Shown: positions 36,920 through 49,841 of the stretch, in pieces
Numbering within the stretch: the first letter of the stretch is position 1
Layout: each line of letters starts with the position of its first letter
Source: Oscheius tipulae
Lineage: Eukaryota > Nematoda > Chromadorea > Rhabditida > Rhabditidae
Reading direction: 5' to 3'
Length of the DNA: 64,000 nt
NCBI GenBank assembly: GCA_037178975.1
Contig: JASJZH010000006.1
Coordinates: 11,098,001 to 11,162,000 of the forward strand
The notes under the pieces: model-generated
What the model saw: the letters and a program-made list of their open reading frames with translations, nothing else
What the model was told of the DNA's origin: nothing
Databases searched by the model: none
Program-made: the position numbers and the translations under genes

Positions 36920-39901
36920 TTCTGTTACGCAAGGTGTTTAATCCCGTGTACTATGTCTGTTCAATGTTTGCCTTCAACTTATAAGACAAGATATTGTGGC
37001 AATTACGTGGAATGATAAGCGCGGCGTTCCGATTGAATACACTGAAATATCGAAATCGTGGTTTATTTGAATCAAAGAAGAAACTTACAATTAATCATAA
37101 GAGGTCTATATAGGTAGAGGATTAGCCTCTTGCTTCGAGGATTACACATGTGATAAATGGTCATCTCCCGAAAAAGGTATCGCGGGGAAAAAGACAAGTC
37201 TATTCGACCTCCCAGACTTTCCAAAATGGTTGTTTTATGTACCATCTTCTAGGACATCCCTCCCCTTTAAGCAATTTCTCGTTATCTGCAGCCGATAGAC
37301 GAAGGCAACTCTTTACGACCGGTGCCCGATTTTGAATCCTGCCCTGGCTCTCCTTCGGCCATAAACTTCTTCTATGTTGCGTTTATGTGTTTGCATGTTT
37401 GTTTCCGACTGCAAAATGTCACTGTGCCGGACGCATACAAAACGTCTATCAGTTCTCTATCTCTTGAAACCTTTCCGCCCTGTCCGATTGGCTTCAAAGT
37501 GAACAAGCTCACTTTCTCAAAAAACGACTTGTTCTGATCGTGTATGACCAACAGTTTCGGATACAGTCGATGTGTCTCGCACGTGTGGCGGCTACTCCAC
37601 CAAGAGGTCCCTCCACCAGCCGTGCACTTGTTTGAGTTTGCGGCAACACCTCCGCCACAATGGGGGCGCTTGCTCCCGTACGCAAATTACGCTCATCTCA
37701 ACACTTTTCCTTTGTTTCAGTGTCATTTATAGGTGTCTGAATAGGAAAGAGGGTTATTTTCAGCTTTTCTGTACAAACAGGTTGTAAACTTCGAGAACGG
37801 TTCAAGTTTGCATCTGATATGAAGTTTACAGCCTCATTAGTCTTCACACGAGATACAGCTTCTGTCTCTTAAATGCAAATATTGTAGCGGAGAATCAGCT
37901 TCACTATTGCGCTATCGTGTTATCAAGGGGGCACTACGACTGACCACGTCTTTTCTACTTTCGGAAACCGTATCCGTATTTGTTCCTGAAAATTTGTACC
38001 CTCGCTGAAGCTCGCCGTCAGCCTTCTAACGCCAAGTCAGATATGTTTGACGACCTAATTTTGATGGAAATTTCTAAATCGTACTTGAAAAAGTTGCATA
38101 GTTATTCTATCTTTTTCAACCAGTAGCGCAAAATTTTGGCCCTGGCACGCGAACTTTCCCAGAGAGACGCTGTTTTGTTGCGTCAAATGTCACAGACTTC
38201 TGACTCAGGTGGTCCCCGTTTACTTCCACGTTCTGTTCTGGACGAGGCAAATGTCTTAGACGGTCATTTCGACGATCACACAATGGTACGGCCAGCCGTT
38301 TCCCAGTCGTGGGAAAGGTACGTGGCCAATAATTACAGTGTCGCCCATTTCAGTCTGCTCAGACCCTTTCTCTGCCTCTGTAGCTCCGGGACGTCCATTT
38401 TAAACTCCTTCACCACTGACCTTGCGCTTAGCGACTGTTCCACTTAGGTGCATCGCGCGGCGTGTTTGTTTCCTGGATGAAAAACCCTTTGCACAACAGG
38501 AAGGAAGGGCAGACCTAATCATCTCACAGTTTGCGGTCGGAAAAGAAACGAGAGATTTTGTCTTTTGCCCCTCTCAGGTGATATGCTAATCAAAAGGAGC
38601 AACAGTTGACCATGGGTCAGGATTAGACACGCTTCGCCACGAAAATGCGCATCGGCGGCCGCTGTATGAGGTGCTATTCAAACTTCGTTTCAGGACTCCC
38701 TTATCATAACAATTATGATAATCTATTTTATCTCCATTTGTCGTTTCTAGATTTCAGAAAACATTTATGTAGTTTTCATTTATTCACAATCCTGGCATAA
38801 GTAGTCATATATATGAATTTCTAGTCACCTTTTACTAATATTTGTCAGAAAAATGATGCTACAAAACCTCTTGAAACTACAAGTGTAAATGTTCAAACTT
38901 TTGAGAAACTATTTTGAACACAGTAGGTTTTAAAAAACCTTGTGACTGCATTAGATGGTAGTAATTCAGGAAGACTCAACCTATTGGGGGTATTCGTGGC
39001 TTGACCTAAAACTTGATAAGTATTTTTGTTTTAGAATTGGCCCTAGATCATTGGCTTTTTATTTCACCCTCGTTATTACTGTTTTTATGATATTTTTTGC
39101 GTCTTTCTAAATTGGGACAGAAATATCCTAAATGATTCAAAAATACTGCTTAGTGACCTTTGCAATAGTTTCCAAGACCAGCCACAGCTTTCAGTTTTTC
39201 TGCTTCAAACTAGAAGTGGAGCTGCTTTCTGACCTGCTAGACTTTTGAAGATCTGTTTTGCATACCCAACTTTTGAAGGCGATCTCTCGAAGATAAAGCT
39301 TATGCGCAGTCGGCACCTTGTCTTTGTCCGGCGTGAGCATTAGTCTTATGCTGCACAAACAGTCGCCGTCGCGCCGTTTCGAGTGTTCTTTTGTAGCAAG
39401 GTGCTTCCGCCGGAGGCATGTCCTTTGTCTGAACGAGCACTTTATGATATCTGGTGGGATCATTTGATCAGAGGGAGAGAGAGTGTGCCACTAAGAATAC
39501 ATTTTTTGACTAGAAACTTTTGCGGCTCCGGGTTCTTCAAAGAGTCATCTCTTTTCGGCATCATCAGCAACGGCTTGCTTTAATGTTAACGAGTCAGCTA
39601 GAGGGAGAAGGTCGACCTATAACGCTAACCGTCCGTATAGCGCGGTTTAATACCGAAGGTTCCCTCTGTTTTGGTGGCGAAAGACTACGACTTTTACAAT
39701 TTGTCGCCCCTCTCCTCTATTGCTCATGTCTGAATCACAAACTGTAGTGTCTTGGCTTCCGTATGCGAATCGTAGCATTTCGCCGACAATGGTCTTCCGC
39801 TGGAGACGTGCCAATTCTCGAACACACAACAAATTTTTGTGCTTTTTGTACACTTTCTTGCTTCGATGTTTGTTTTCTTTCTACATTAGGAGTTACAGGT
39901 C
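36920..39901. other. intergenic; possible unrecognised plus-strand exons
   Basis: About 3 kb without a confident gene. Some plus-strand frames look exon-like: about 37286-37536 (long open frame after TCTGCAG), about 37985-38090 (LAEARRQPSNAKSDMFDDLI) and about 38133-38290 (ALARELSQRDAVLLRQMSQT, then an acidic stretch before a GT donor). They may belong to one small gene, but I could not build a continuous model or name a family. The rest (38470-39900) is AT-rich with nothing recognised. Confidence 0.3.
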
Positions 39902-41077
39902 ATGAGAAAGCCTCTGTTGCTGCTGTTACTCGTCACGACAACCGCGGCTGCTTCACTTGGCCGTTACGATGAGGACCAGATCTCAGACAATGAGGATGCC
40001 AACCCGGAACCGATGATTCTGCCCGTTTTGAGCGACCGTGAGAAGATTCAGTTGGTGGCTGAAAGCGAACAGTACTCCCACTTGAGGACTCGTCACAGAA
40101 TTCGGAGAGGTAGGATTTCCTTATTTATTCTTGTTACAGGTTTTAGTACATATAGATCAACAATTTAGGACGAAAGCACAACAAGCGCGATCTGCTCCTG
40201 GCACCTTGGAGAGTCTCCCACGTGGTTCGTCCTCGTCCCATCCAGAAGCCTCTTGCCAAGCCGGCCATTGCTCTTCCGATCGACACCTGTCCAAACAAAT
40301 TCGATGCCGTTACACGAGGCTACAATGGTAGGACCTATGTCTTTGCTCGTGACAGGGTCTACCAAGTTTGGCACGACGATGGTCTACAACAAAAGGTAGA
40401 CTTTTTCATAGTTGTAATACAAATTCAATGTTTTAGGCTTCTTACTTGATTTCCGACTTATTCCCTGGAGGTCCTCGCACTGTGACAGCTGCCCTGACCA
40501 ACTCGCGATCGGGTGTCACCATACTTATAGAGCACAGGACTGCATACCGTTTCCGTTGGAACAAAAAACACAGGCGTTTCCAGGTACATTTGACTATTGT
40601 TTCACATTCTTCAAATTTTTTAGTTGGCCAAGAACACTCCTCAGGAACTGCCTCGCAATGTCACCATCACCCCCAACGTTGCTTTTGAATGGACTGACGG
40701 AAACCAGGTCGCTTTGGATGTAAGTAAAAGCTGTAATTACTTTGAGTAGTAATTTTAAGAAGGAACATTTCATAATCTATGACGCCTTCTGGAACCTGGC
40801 TACCTTTACCGGCCATACGAGAAAGTATTTCCCTAATCTGCCTCGCGATCTTCTCGGCATTGTCTACAATGGTGGTGACACTGTCCTGATGTTCACCAAA
40901 AGCAACTCTCTCAAGGTGCAAAACGTTTACGCTGTTCAGTTCAAACGAATTCAGGTTTACAACACGAAGAAGTTCAAGGTTGTCCAGGAATATCCGCTCA
41001 AATTGAACGAGTACGTCGGCTGTCTCTCCCCGTCAACTACCCAGTCAACTGTCAAGTCCAAATTGAAGAAGCCATAA
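39902..41077 (+). CDS. secreted hemopexin-like protein with furin-type propeptide site
   Basis: Five exons, about 325 residues. The signal peptide MRKPLLLLLLVTTTAAASLG is followed by an acidic pro-region and then TRHRIRRGRKHNKR, a consensus proprotein-convertase (R-x-R-R) site. The mature part begins near PIQKPLAKPAIALPIDTCPN and shows hemopexin-type blades: KFDAVTRGYNGRTYVFARDR with VYQVW, SYLISDLFPGGPRTVTAALT, VTILIEHRTAYRFRWNKKHR, and FEWTDGNQVALD...HFIIYD. One Cys near each end (DTCPNKFDA and EYVGCLSPS) matches the disulphide that closes hemopexin propellers. No protease domain is present, so this is not an MMP. The ATG lies just after a TTACAG acceptor. Partner and role are unknown; heme binding should not be assumed. 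Confidence 0.72.
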
Positions 41078-41409
41078 AGCTCCCAACCGCAGCCATGTCA
41101 CTTCAGTATCCGGTGTCTTGTCTCCCCACTCTCTAATTATCACTGCCTATTTTTTTTGTTGTTTATTTGTTTTTTTCTCCGTCTCTACAGGTAACTGAAA
41201 GCAGGCCGTCTCATGACCCACTTTTCCAAAAACACACGAGACTTCCTGCTTGCCGATTAGTCTCTTTTTTGACTGATCGGTCAGCTTCGGCTGACCCCAG
41301 CGTCTTTGGCGTTGTTGCCCGCCGATGCTTCGCCGCCATTCCAGCGCATCTCGCACCCAATCCCCTCTCAATTTATCCATGATGATTTCTTGTTGATCAT
41401 AAATGAAAA
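41078..41409. other. short intergenic gap
   Basis: Space between the convergent hemopexin-like and orphan genes. It holds a T-rich tract (41140-41180) and nothing else recognised. Confidence 0.4.
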
Positions 41410-42073
41410 TTATTTATTATGCGACATTTCGACGACACAGAAGGAACGGTGGGGTCTTAAGCATCGAAAACTTCTTTCTCCTTCTTTCAATGACTCTTGT
41501 CGTAAAATCTTCTTGATCCTCTTTGGTATGGTGGAAATTCTACGACATGTCGTGACAATCTTGTTTTCTCCGAGCACCCATCCCCAGTGTAAAGGTTCAG
41601 TAGCCTCGATCACCGTCAGCATCAGATTTAGCAAGTATTTGATCACACTATCATCGTCTTGAATGAACGGGGTGATTAAATCTGTTTCTGCATCCGAGAC
41701 TCGTATCCAGCGAATCTCAAGATGTTCGTTTGAATCAACTGTTGGTTTTCGTTGGCAAAACACCCTGATTTCTTCTTTAGAGTTCAAAAATCCACGAACA
41801 TGACTAGTGTAGAACATATCTCGATTGGGAATCTGAAAAGTTTAACAAATAAAATATCCTACTCACCCAAAAGAGTAAGCGATGTTTGGATGTGTTTTCC
41901 AGCACAAAAGTATCGTTGCCAAAAATTTCGAGATGGCAAACAGTAGCTGGCATTCGGATGTTGTGGCGAATGATGTCAGAAGAAGCGAGAAAACGAATCA
42001 CATGTGCACTGACGATGACTTTGAACAATTTATTGAGCTCGTCGACAATTTTACGACACACGTCTACAATCAA
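41410..42073 (-). CDS. orphan protein immediately downstream of asparaginase
   Basis: Two exons joined by a 34-base intron (GTGAGTAGG...TTTTCAG near 41880-41835) give about 204 residues: MIVDVCRKIVDELNKLFKVI..., HNIRMPATVCHLEIFGNDTF, LLFWIPNRDMFYTSHVRGFL, EEIRVFCQRKPTVDSNEHLE, then a basic tail (TIPKRIKKILRQ; FRCLRPHRSFCVVEMSHNK). I do not recognise a family. The frame stays open across the intron, which supports a real gene. Its first ATG lies only about 45 bases after the asparaginase stop on the same strand, so it could be the second cistron of an operon, or an independently spliced gene whose true 5' exon I missed. Confidence 0.5.
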
Positions 42074-42117
42074 TATACACGTTTCGGATGGGGGACATTG
42101 TTAATTACTATATTAAG

Positions 42118-45100
42118 TTATGCTTCTTCGCCGTTCATGGCCTCGATCATGCTGTCGCGAATGGAGAGACTCTTGAGCATGGCCAGTTCCATAGGCTAAA
42201 ATTTTGGTCACGTTTAAGAGAAAGGACGAAATACCTTGTTCTTCTTCCTTCTGGCCTCCGAGAAGGGAGTAGTACCAAAATCGTCCATGGATTTTGGATC
42301 AAGACCGCATTCGATAAGGAACTTGACGCAGTCTTCCTGATTGTGGGTCACTGCCTGTAAAGTCTCTTTCTTCTCATAAATCAATGGACTGACCACATGA
42401 AGAGCAGTTCGTCCATCGTAGTCCTTCTCCGTCATGTCGACCCCTGCAGCTCTGAAGCATTTGAGCTGTTCCAGATCGCCATGAGCTGCAGCCAGACAAA
42501 GATCGACACCAATCTTGTACGTAGCCGCATCAATAGCTCCGCCAGCGCTGCGGATTGCCTTGACACAAAGCATAGCCTTGGCTTTAACTGCACAGATGAG
42601 AGCATTGTAGCCGAACAGGTCTCTGAGCCGAATTTGTTATACTAACCTAAGAGGTGCTTACTTTAGGTGGATGTTTGCTCCAATGCTGAGAAGATAGTTC
42701 ACAGCTTCAAGATTTCCGTTTGAAGCAGCCACGTGAAGAGCTGTACGAAGATTATAGTCTGGGTTGGAGAAGTTCACTCCAGATTCCTTCAAGGCCTTAA
42801 GAAGTTCGGCATTGTTCGTTTTGGCAGCGTTGCAGAACAAGGGCGGAAGGATGGTGTCACGGAGAAGTTGAACCTCGTGAGAGGAGGAAACCCTCATGGT
42901 TTTGGCAATGTGAGGAACTGAGAAAATCATTAAAGAACTTATCATACAGAACTCACTGATGTCGATGTCCTTCATGAAGCCCTTGTTTGTGACTGTCATC
43001 TCTCCACGAAGATTTGTCTCGAGCATCTGGGGCAAACCGGTTACTGAACTGTAGTGTAATCTCACCGCTCTTTTCATCTTCAGGTCCCATTCCTCCTTAC
43101 CGATCACGTAACAGAGTTTGGCCATTGCTGCCTCAGATGTCATGTCCGAGCCACCAATGACTCCAATATCATGAAGAATCTTACCAGTAGCGTAGTTGAC
43201 TTCAACCTGTCCTTTTAAACACTGCGAGCAGTTGACAATGAGACAGCCTCGCTCGACAGCTTCCTGAACAGAGTCTCGTGAAAACAGTTGTCAATAGAAA
43301 ATATTTTGGGAGAGGGATTCCCCCCACTGACCTTGAGAGCGAGAATGATATCATGTCTCTTGGATGGCATGTTACCAGCTCCAAACGTCTGCAGAATAAC
43401 ACCCTTGGTCGGTGGCTGAAGGAAGGCACGCACCTAAACATATGAATTACAGCGGCTGGAACATGTGCAATACTGATTCGATTGACATCGAGGGGAAGAT
43501 GCGTAGCATGCCGACATCACGGCAAAGATTGTCGTGGACAGTGAATGGAGCAATTGTGTCGCTGCGGAAGATGTTGTCGTAGTTTACTGTAAATTTGATC
43601 TTGAAACCGCTCTGAAATAGCTGCCCACCTTGAATATTAATGGCCATGCGAGCCAGAGGAATCATGTTGGGACTGTCGAAAGCCTCCAAGGCGGAGTTGT
43701 CAAGCTTAACAGTTCTATTTCCTCGCATGAGTTTGTTGTTAAAGTAGACGCATACCTACAATCAAGCATTTTTGACAGTACCTCCCAATTAAACCTCGGG
43801 AATGTCAATGTTTCCGGCGGTGATCAGTGCCCCGATAAGGTTCTCCATTCCGTCGGATCGTACCTCAGCGACGGGGATCTGACTTCCGGTGATGATCACC
43901 GGCTTGCCTAGATTTTCCATCATAAAGGAGAGGGCACTGGCAGTGTAGGCCAACGTATCCGTTCCGTGGAGGACAACAAAGCCATCATAGTTGTGATAGG
44001 CTTTGCGAATGTCGGTGGCAATCCTGATCCAGTCGTCGAAAGTCATGTCACAAGAGTCGAGAAGCGGCTCGTACTCTACAATCCAGTAGACGACCCTCTT
44101 TTTCATGCCGCGGATCGGAGGGAGGGAATATGGTTTGACGCAGCTGGAAGAGCTGTACATCTGTTCAATATACTCCTTGTCGTTGAGCGGAGGCATGTCA
44201 CGAAGAACTCCAGGAAGATATCCAGCTTTTGGGGAATAAACTGAAACAGGCTATTGTACTCTCGACCAAACAACATGCTACTTGCTGAACTTAGAGAGTT
44301 TTATGGCCATGCCTCATTTTACGGTCGCACGTAAAGTTTTTAGTCTGTAGTTCATGGTCGTCTGCCGACCAAAAGTATACGAACCCAGCTTGCATCGCAG
44401 TTTTTCATCATATTTGCCTAACTGATAATCAGAAATAGTCAAAAACCAGGACTAAGATGCGCCCATTCAGCACAAGACAACAAGTTTGCCCAACCCGCTT
44501 AAAACAGCCTATCATAAAACGGCGTCAGAAACTAAAAGTTGTCCCTAAGATTACGGTACCAACCTCCATCCACCGTCTTCATTCCAATGGTACCCCCAGT
44601 GTAGAGAACAAGAACTCTCGTCTCGGGTAGAGAAGTAGTCGCCACGGGCTTGGTTGCTACTGTATGCGATAGTTCCTGCACCAGATCCTGAAAACCATCA
44701 GCTTAGATGAAGTCACGTGTTTTTAGCAATGACGTATCTCTCTGCTAAGTATCTAGCGACCAAAAAATTCTTTGGTCCGCTTGGCACACAGTTGCTGCGT
44801 AGTTTCGGATCCCCGAAAAACGGCTCCTCGAGTGCCACATGTGCTGAACCTTCAGTCTCGCGTATTCAAACTCTCGCGTCCAGCTGAACAAAGAACTTAT
44901 TGCCAACGAATGCTGGAAAAGCTCGAGTTATCGGGAGTATTATGAGTCGTAGAACAGCGTAAGTTTGAATCCACAGGTCAGGGTCACGAAAACTGATGGT
45001 AGCCACAATGCCTTAAGCCAATTTGTTTCTGCGAAGACGGAAAACTTATGGCTAGAGGTACGCCCTGGTCTAACTGTGATCATTGCTGCTTTTTCATCAA

Positions 45101-46947
45101 ACTTTTCTCATCAGCTATAGTGTCACTGTATACCAGTGATTACGTCTTGACAGTGTCTATCGGTTGCTTATACTGACAGAATGAAAGGTTGGGAATAAAT
45201 CTAACCTGGATGAGACCTCTACAGACTATTTCTTGTGCCACATTTTTCAGGTCAGCCATCTCAATTGGGTAATAGACGGGGCTAGAGCCCAATATGTCTG
45301 CAATAGCGGCCATCTTGCAAGCTGAGAGAGCGACCGTCGACTGTAGGCAGCTGCAGGAGTTCAGACGTCTGCAGTGGGGGCAGGAGCACCCGAAAGAACC
45401 GCTTGTCTGCCGTCTCTCTCGCCAGCAACTGCGTACCAGCGCACCCTTACCACTCTGGTCCCTCCCCACTCTCGCTTCCCCCCTCGTGCACGCGTTTTTA
45501 CCGCTTCATCCTCATGCTAAAAATGACTTTATCGAGGCATAAAGACTAAAGCGTGGCCGACTCCCACACATTCTTTTGAACTTTCTATAAACGTATATCA
45601 AAGTGTTGATGATATCATTGTGTAGGCCCACAAATGATCACACTGTTGATAAAGACAGGTTACCGTGGGGCTTCCCCCAAACTGTAAGGAAACGCTCACC
45701 GTGGCCGAGATGTTCCTCATAACCGAACCACATTGGACTTTCAGAGTTTTAGGCGTATGAGAAGCATCCAGCGGACCCTTGCTGCCCTTCCTCAGTCTCA
45801 TCGTCGGCGGTGGTGAAATATCTCCTGCAAATATAGATTTTTGATAATGATGACTAATTCAAATCGTCTCTTATCTCAGGCGCGTTATTAGGCTATCAAA
45901 TTCGAAAAATAAGGCCATGCGACCATTATGAGCCCTTAACTTTGCGTGACGGGAACCAGTTGCCTTTACAGCCTACGGGATTTCCATGACATGGAGAGAG
46001 CTGTTTTTGCTGGGAGAGTGAAAAGTGTGAAAGAAGTATGATGATCAGCTGGTTCAGAGTTTGATTGAACAGACAGCATACGATAAGGTCTCGTTATCAT
46101 GATTTTTAAAGAACAATGCCATGCGGTTGGTGGCAGAATTTGCAAGTTCAAACGACCCAAAACCAGACAATTTTTGAGCTATTTTCAATTTGGCGAAGAA
46201 GCTCTGAAAGTATCTCGAAGACAAAAACAAGGCTACTTCCGCTTTTACCATAAACATTCCTGTTTTTCCCTTCTCCTCTCATTCAGATTGAATGTTCAGC
46301 AGCTGTCATGAGGCTATGCTTGTTTTTCCTACCATTCTTTGGACTTTTCATTCGCTGCCTCTGCCAAGTGTCGATGCGCTCTATATTTATATTTGCGCTG
46401 ATGATGCAAATGTTTCAGTTACGAAATTTTACATAGTTTGTTTTGATGAAAATGCACTTTCCGACGTTTTAAATGTTGTGTCTTTTGTGTGACACAATCT
46501 GAAGATATTAGGAAGAGAAGAGTTGTTTCTATATGTTTATCTAGGCAAAATGTATAGATGGTTTTTGAGTGAAAGAGATTAGCAAATGTGGGAAAACAGA
46601 CTCAATATTGAGCAAATCACCAAAATGATGGAGCGCTGTCAATCAAAAGTTTTAGTTGCTACATAATATACTTTTACCGTAAGTCCTCAACCCGTTCAAT
46701 ATAAAGCTTTTGTATTAGGAAAGCCTGGAACTACTAGGCCAAAAATTAGATTCCTTTAACAATCCAGATATTTAGAAAGAAACGTACCAGTCGATTCCGG
46801 TGGAGCCGCAGATGTTCCATTCGCAACTTGCTTAGCAGTTTTTACGGCAAGCGGAGACAACGGATTTGTCTCTACTTTGCGAGCCAACGGCGACTGCACG
46901 TTGTGATCGCCATTTATCCTAATATGAGGAACGGGTGCCTCATCCAT
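42118..46947 (-). CDS. type I L-asparaginase with C-terminal ankyrin repeats (ASPG / 60 kDa lysophospholipase family)
   Basis: Hydrolyses asparagine to aspartate and ammonia; the mammalian relative also has lysophospholipase activity. The catalytic domain shows RVLVLYTGGTIGMKTVDGG (44650-44560; catalytic Thr in TGGTIG), GFVVLHGTDTLAYTASALSF (second catalytic Thr in HGTDT), GKPVIITGSQIPVAEVRSDG, VRAFLQPPTKGVILQTFGAG, CLIVNCSQCLKG and GGSDMTSEAAMAKLCYV. A linker with LRGEMTV leads to ankyrin repeats (NLRTALHVAASNGNLEAVNY; GRTALHV; VKFLIECGLDPKSMDDFGTT) and the end SLSIRDSMIEAMNGEEA. N-terminal exons at 46947-46780 and 45830-45680 encode a Pro/Ser-rich extension. An ATG in the 45330-45210 exon (MAAIADILGSSP) could be an alternative start. 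Confidence 0.9.
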
Positions 46948-48396
46948 CTCGCTCCAAGACCACCCTTAACATCCATTTGAGAAGAAAATTAGGAAAAAGG
47001 TGAAACCTCGGCTGAGAAGCCCGGCAGGGAAATGCCGTTTAACATTATCATAAATGGGATGATGGAACTCGAGGTCACCAATTTGCCGCGAGCCGCAGGA
47101 TCCGTAGAAAATAGACATCGACATGATGGCCCAGTTTATTATGAACTCATGTGGTCACTTTCAAAGAGGAGGGGGGTGGAGCGGGTCCTAAATCACGTGA
47201 ACTGTCTGCCTCTTTGCCACCGGGAAGATTGCCTCATATATATACATTGAGGTAACTTCTGATACTACTACAAGGCAGATAAGATAAGCCCAGTGCAGCT
47301 GGTTTCAATGTCTTATAATGTGATCTTCGACTTAAAACGAAGTCGTTTTAAAATAGACTGTGTCTAAAGTTTGGATAAGAAAACGTAAACATGATAAGCG
47401 AGACTGGTTCATGCCATTGTGACGATGTTTTTCCAGCCTACAGTTTTCTTTATTTTCCATAAGACTTTTGTATTTAATACCCCATCAATGCTCCAAATCG
47501 ATTCTCCGCTGATTTTCAAAAGTGTAGTGTCTGATCGCTCAATGGCTGTCAATCATTAGTGCACGTGAACAGCTTGATCGGACTAGCCAACGAAATCGTG
47601 TTTGGCTACCTGAAGGTCCTATGAATAGCAGAAAAAATCTTACAAGTCTGAACCAAACGAAAATGGAGGGCAAGTATAAAGATTACCCCGCCTGGAGAGC
47701 TCTAAAGACCGCGTGCGCAGCAGGAAGAGATAGATTTAAAAAAAATGCCTTCAGCGCTTCAAGGGAAATTCTCCAAAATATGAAATATATCCATGCAATT
47801 CAATTGTGGGTACTTTCATGTAGAAGGCCTAGTAAAAATGAGAGCCGAAACGTCGTTAAGATCAAGTGCTAGGAGGTAATAGGGTTGGAGTGCAAAGTGG
47901 AACCGAATCCGCACATCCTTGAGTAGAGAAAGCGCGACGATCGATGCATATTTGACGTCATGCAAACAATGCTGCTGCACGTGGCAAAACAAAAGTCGTT
48001 GGAGCTCCTTTTTGGGAAGGAGGAGCCCCAGAGAAGCTTTCCATGAAAACAGTTGCCGATACGAAAGAGACAGGTTTACCCGACTTGGAAATCACGATCT
48101 TTAATCAATCTTTGTTTTGATTATAAAGACAGCTGTAATTGACAAGAGTTGTGGAAAAAAACATGTGTATACGTGACGGAACACTCTTTACAAAGACCAG
48201 CTGTCTGGAAGCTGTTTTCGTCGGATTCTGTTGCACCAAGATCAGCAGATCAGCTTGTTTTATTGTCGTAGGACATACAAGAGTTAAAGCTATGCACAAC
48301 TAGATCAAGAAAAAAAGCAAACTGCATCATTTTTGAAGAAATTCGTTGCTTTGTCCAAGTTTCCCTCTGATAAATGAGAGAATACTCGGCAATACT
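46948..48396. other. intergenic
   Basis: No supportable gene. It contains a TCACGTGA-type E-box with the extended CACGTGAACTG at 47194-47204 and another CACGTGAAC at 47562-47570, motifs that recur in the palindrome near 51.4 kb. A plus-strand frame at 47621-47872 has no recognised motif. Confidence 0.45.
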
Positions 48397-49841
48397 TAAG
48401 CTTCAACAATAGCCATGGGCATTTTTGAACTCTTGGACTCTTCAATATCCCTCATCAGCTTCGCTCCAGTTTTGCACAGAACGTAGAAAAATGCGAAGCC
48501 AATGCAAATGATGACTGCCCCTATGATCACTGAAAATTTTGTTTCAACAGGAAAGAATTAGACCTACAAAGTTCTAAGGGAGGACCGGAAGCGACAAATC
48601 CGACGACGGCCAAGCCTTCCAACACATAGACGAAAACGGCCAAAACCTGAAAATGGCATGCTTTACTAGAGACTTTGCATACTTGTCTGTGAAAGTGTGA
48701 ACCAATCAGACTCATGACCGGAGCGACAATGAGAGACACTGGAACCGAGACTTTGAGGTAATTGAAGACAACGGGTGCAATATTTCCTTCCCAGATCACT
48801 CGGTAGTAGGATCCAATCAGGGCGTTGAAACCTAAAGTTTATGGTTCTGAAAACTCAGCAATGTCTTACCCATGAGGACAATTGTGGTAGGGGTGGCGGA
48901 TTTCTCGGACACGCGGAAAAGTACAGTAATTATGGCGAAGATACAAATATCTACACCGGATCCTGTGAACGCGGTCAGAATGCCACCAACGAAGCCGGTA
49001 GCCACAAGAACCAGGGCTTTCCATGGTTTGAAGTCGGGAATTTCCATGTAAGTTTTTCTTTTCTTTTCTTGGTTCAGAAGGAAGAGGGCAACGGCAAAGG
49101 CTGACCAGATGGAAACAAAAAGCATCTTCTTCTGAGGGCCCGTGAGCAGTTTGTCGATCTGAACACAGGAGTAAGTTATAGAATTGTCTTACAAATTCGA
49201 AACCGATGATTAAACCAGGGATTGATCCAATTGTTCCGAAAATGATTGCTCTGGACTCGATCTGCACACCCATAATACCGATGGCGATCATGGCACAGAG
49301 CATAGCTGAAATATTTGTGGTTTCTACAAATGATTCTGTTACCGCAAGCTTCGATGATGATGGAAAAGTCTCTAGCTTGGCCGGCATCCAAATGCATGAG
49401 GATGGTCATTACTGGGAAGGCTACAGCTCCTCCACTTTCCGCTGTGAGCCCTGCTACCGATCCTCCAAGAATCATGACGAGGGGAAGTTGCCAATGGTGC
49501 TCGTAAAGCGCAAACCAGTTGAAACGTATAGCAGTGAGTAACCAGAGAGTCTAAAAATTTGTGTTATACTGCGCTTTGAGCTGCTCACAAGCATAACGGT
49601 CTCAGGAAGCAGGACACCGAGATATTTGCGATATCTGTACCAAAGTTTATGAAGAAAGTCGGCATCCTCTTTCAGTGTCATTTGAGCACCACCGTGCAAG
49701 GCTTGTCCTAAAAATTGAAATTACTTGCAATTTGGAAAGTTACATGCCTTCCATAAAGTACTTTTTAAAAAGAGACTTTTTTCTAATTTCAGCTGGAGGA
49801 GTCTCAGGTGTTTGGGTGTTTTCCGCAGGAGCGACCTTCAT
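48397..49841 (-). CDS. TauE/SafE-family multi-pass membrane transporter
   Basis: Family of anion or sulphonate/sulphite exporters, known best in bacteria and plants but also present in nematodes; the substrate here is unknown. After a charged cytosolic start (MKVAPAENTQTPETPPAEIR), the hallmark glycine-rich repeat appears twice: GGSVAGLTAESGGAVAFPVM in the first half and GFVGGILTAFTGSGVDICIF in the second, the internal duplication typical of the family. Other hydrophobic segments include SRAIIFGTIGSIPGLIIGFE, KMLFVSIWSAFAVALFLLNQ, VFNYLKVSVPVSLIVAPVMS and VIIGAVIICIGFAFFYVL. The length is about 370 residues. The ATG follows TATTTTGCAG. The first intron seems to need a GC donor (GAAG|GCATGT) to keep frame. 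Confidence 0.85.

Noticed and set aside
47621-47872. 83-codon plus-strand frame (MNSRKNLTSLNQTK...)
   Set aside because: No recognised domain, splice context or neighbouring exon. Left as chance.
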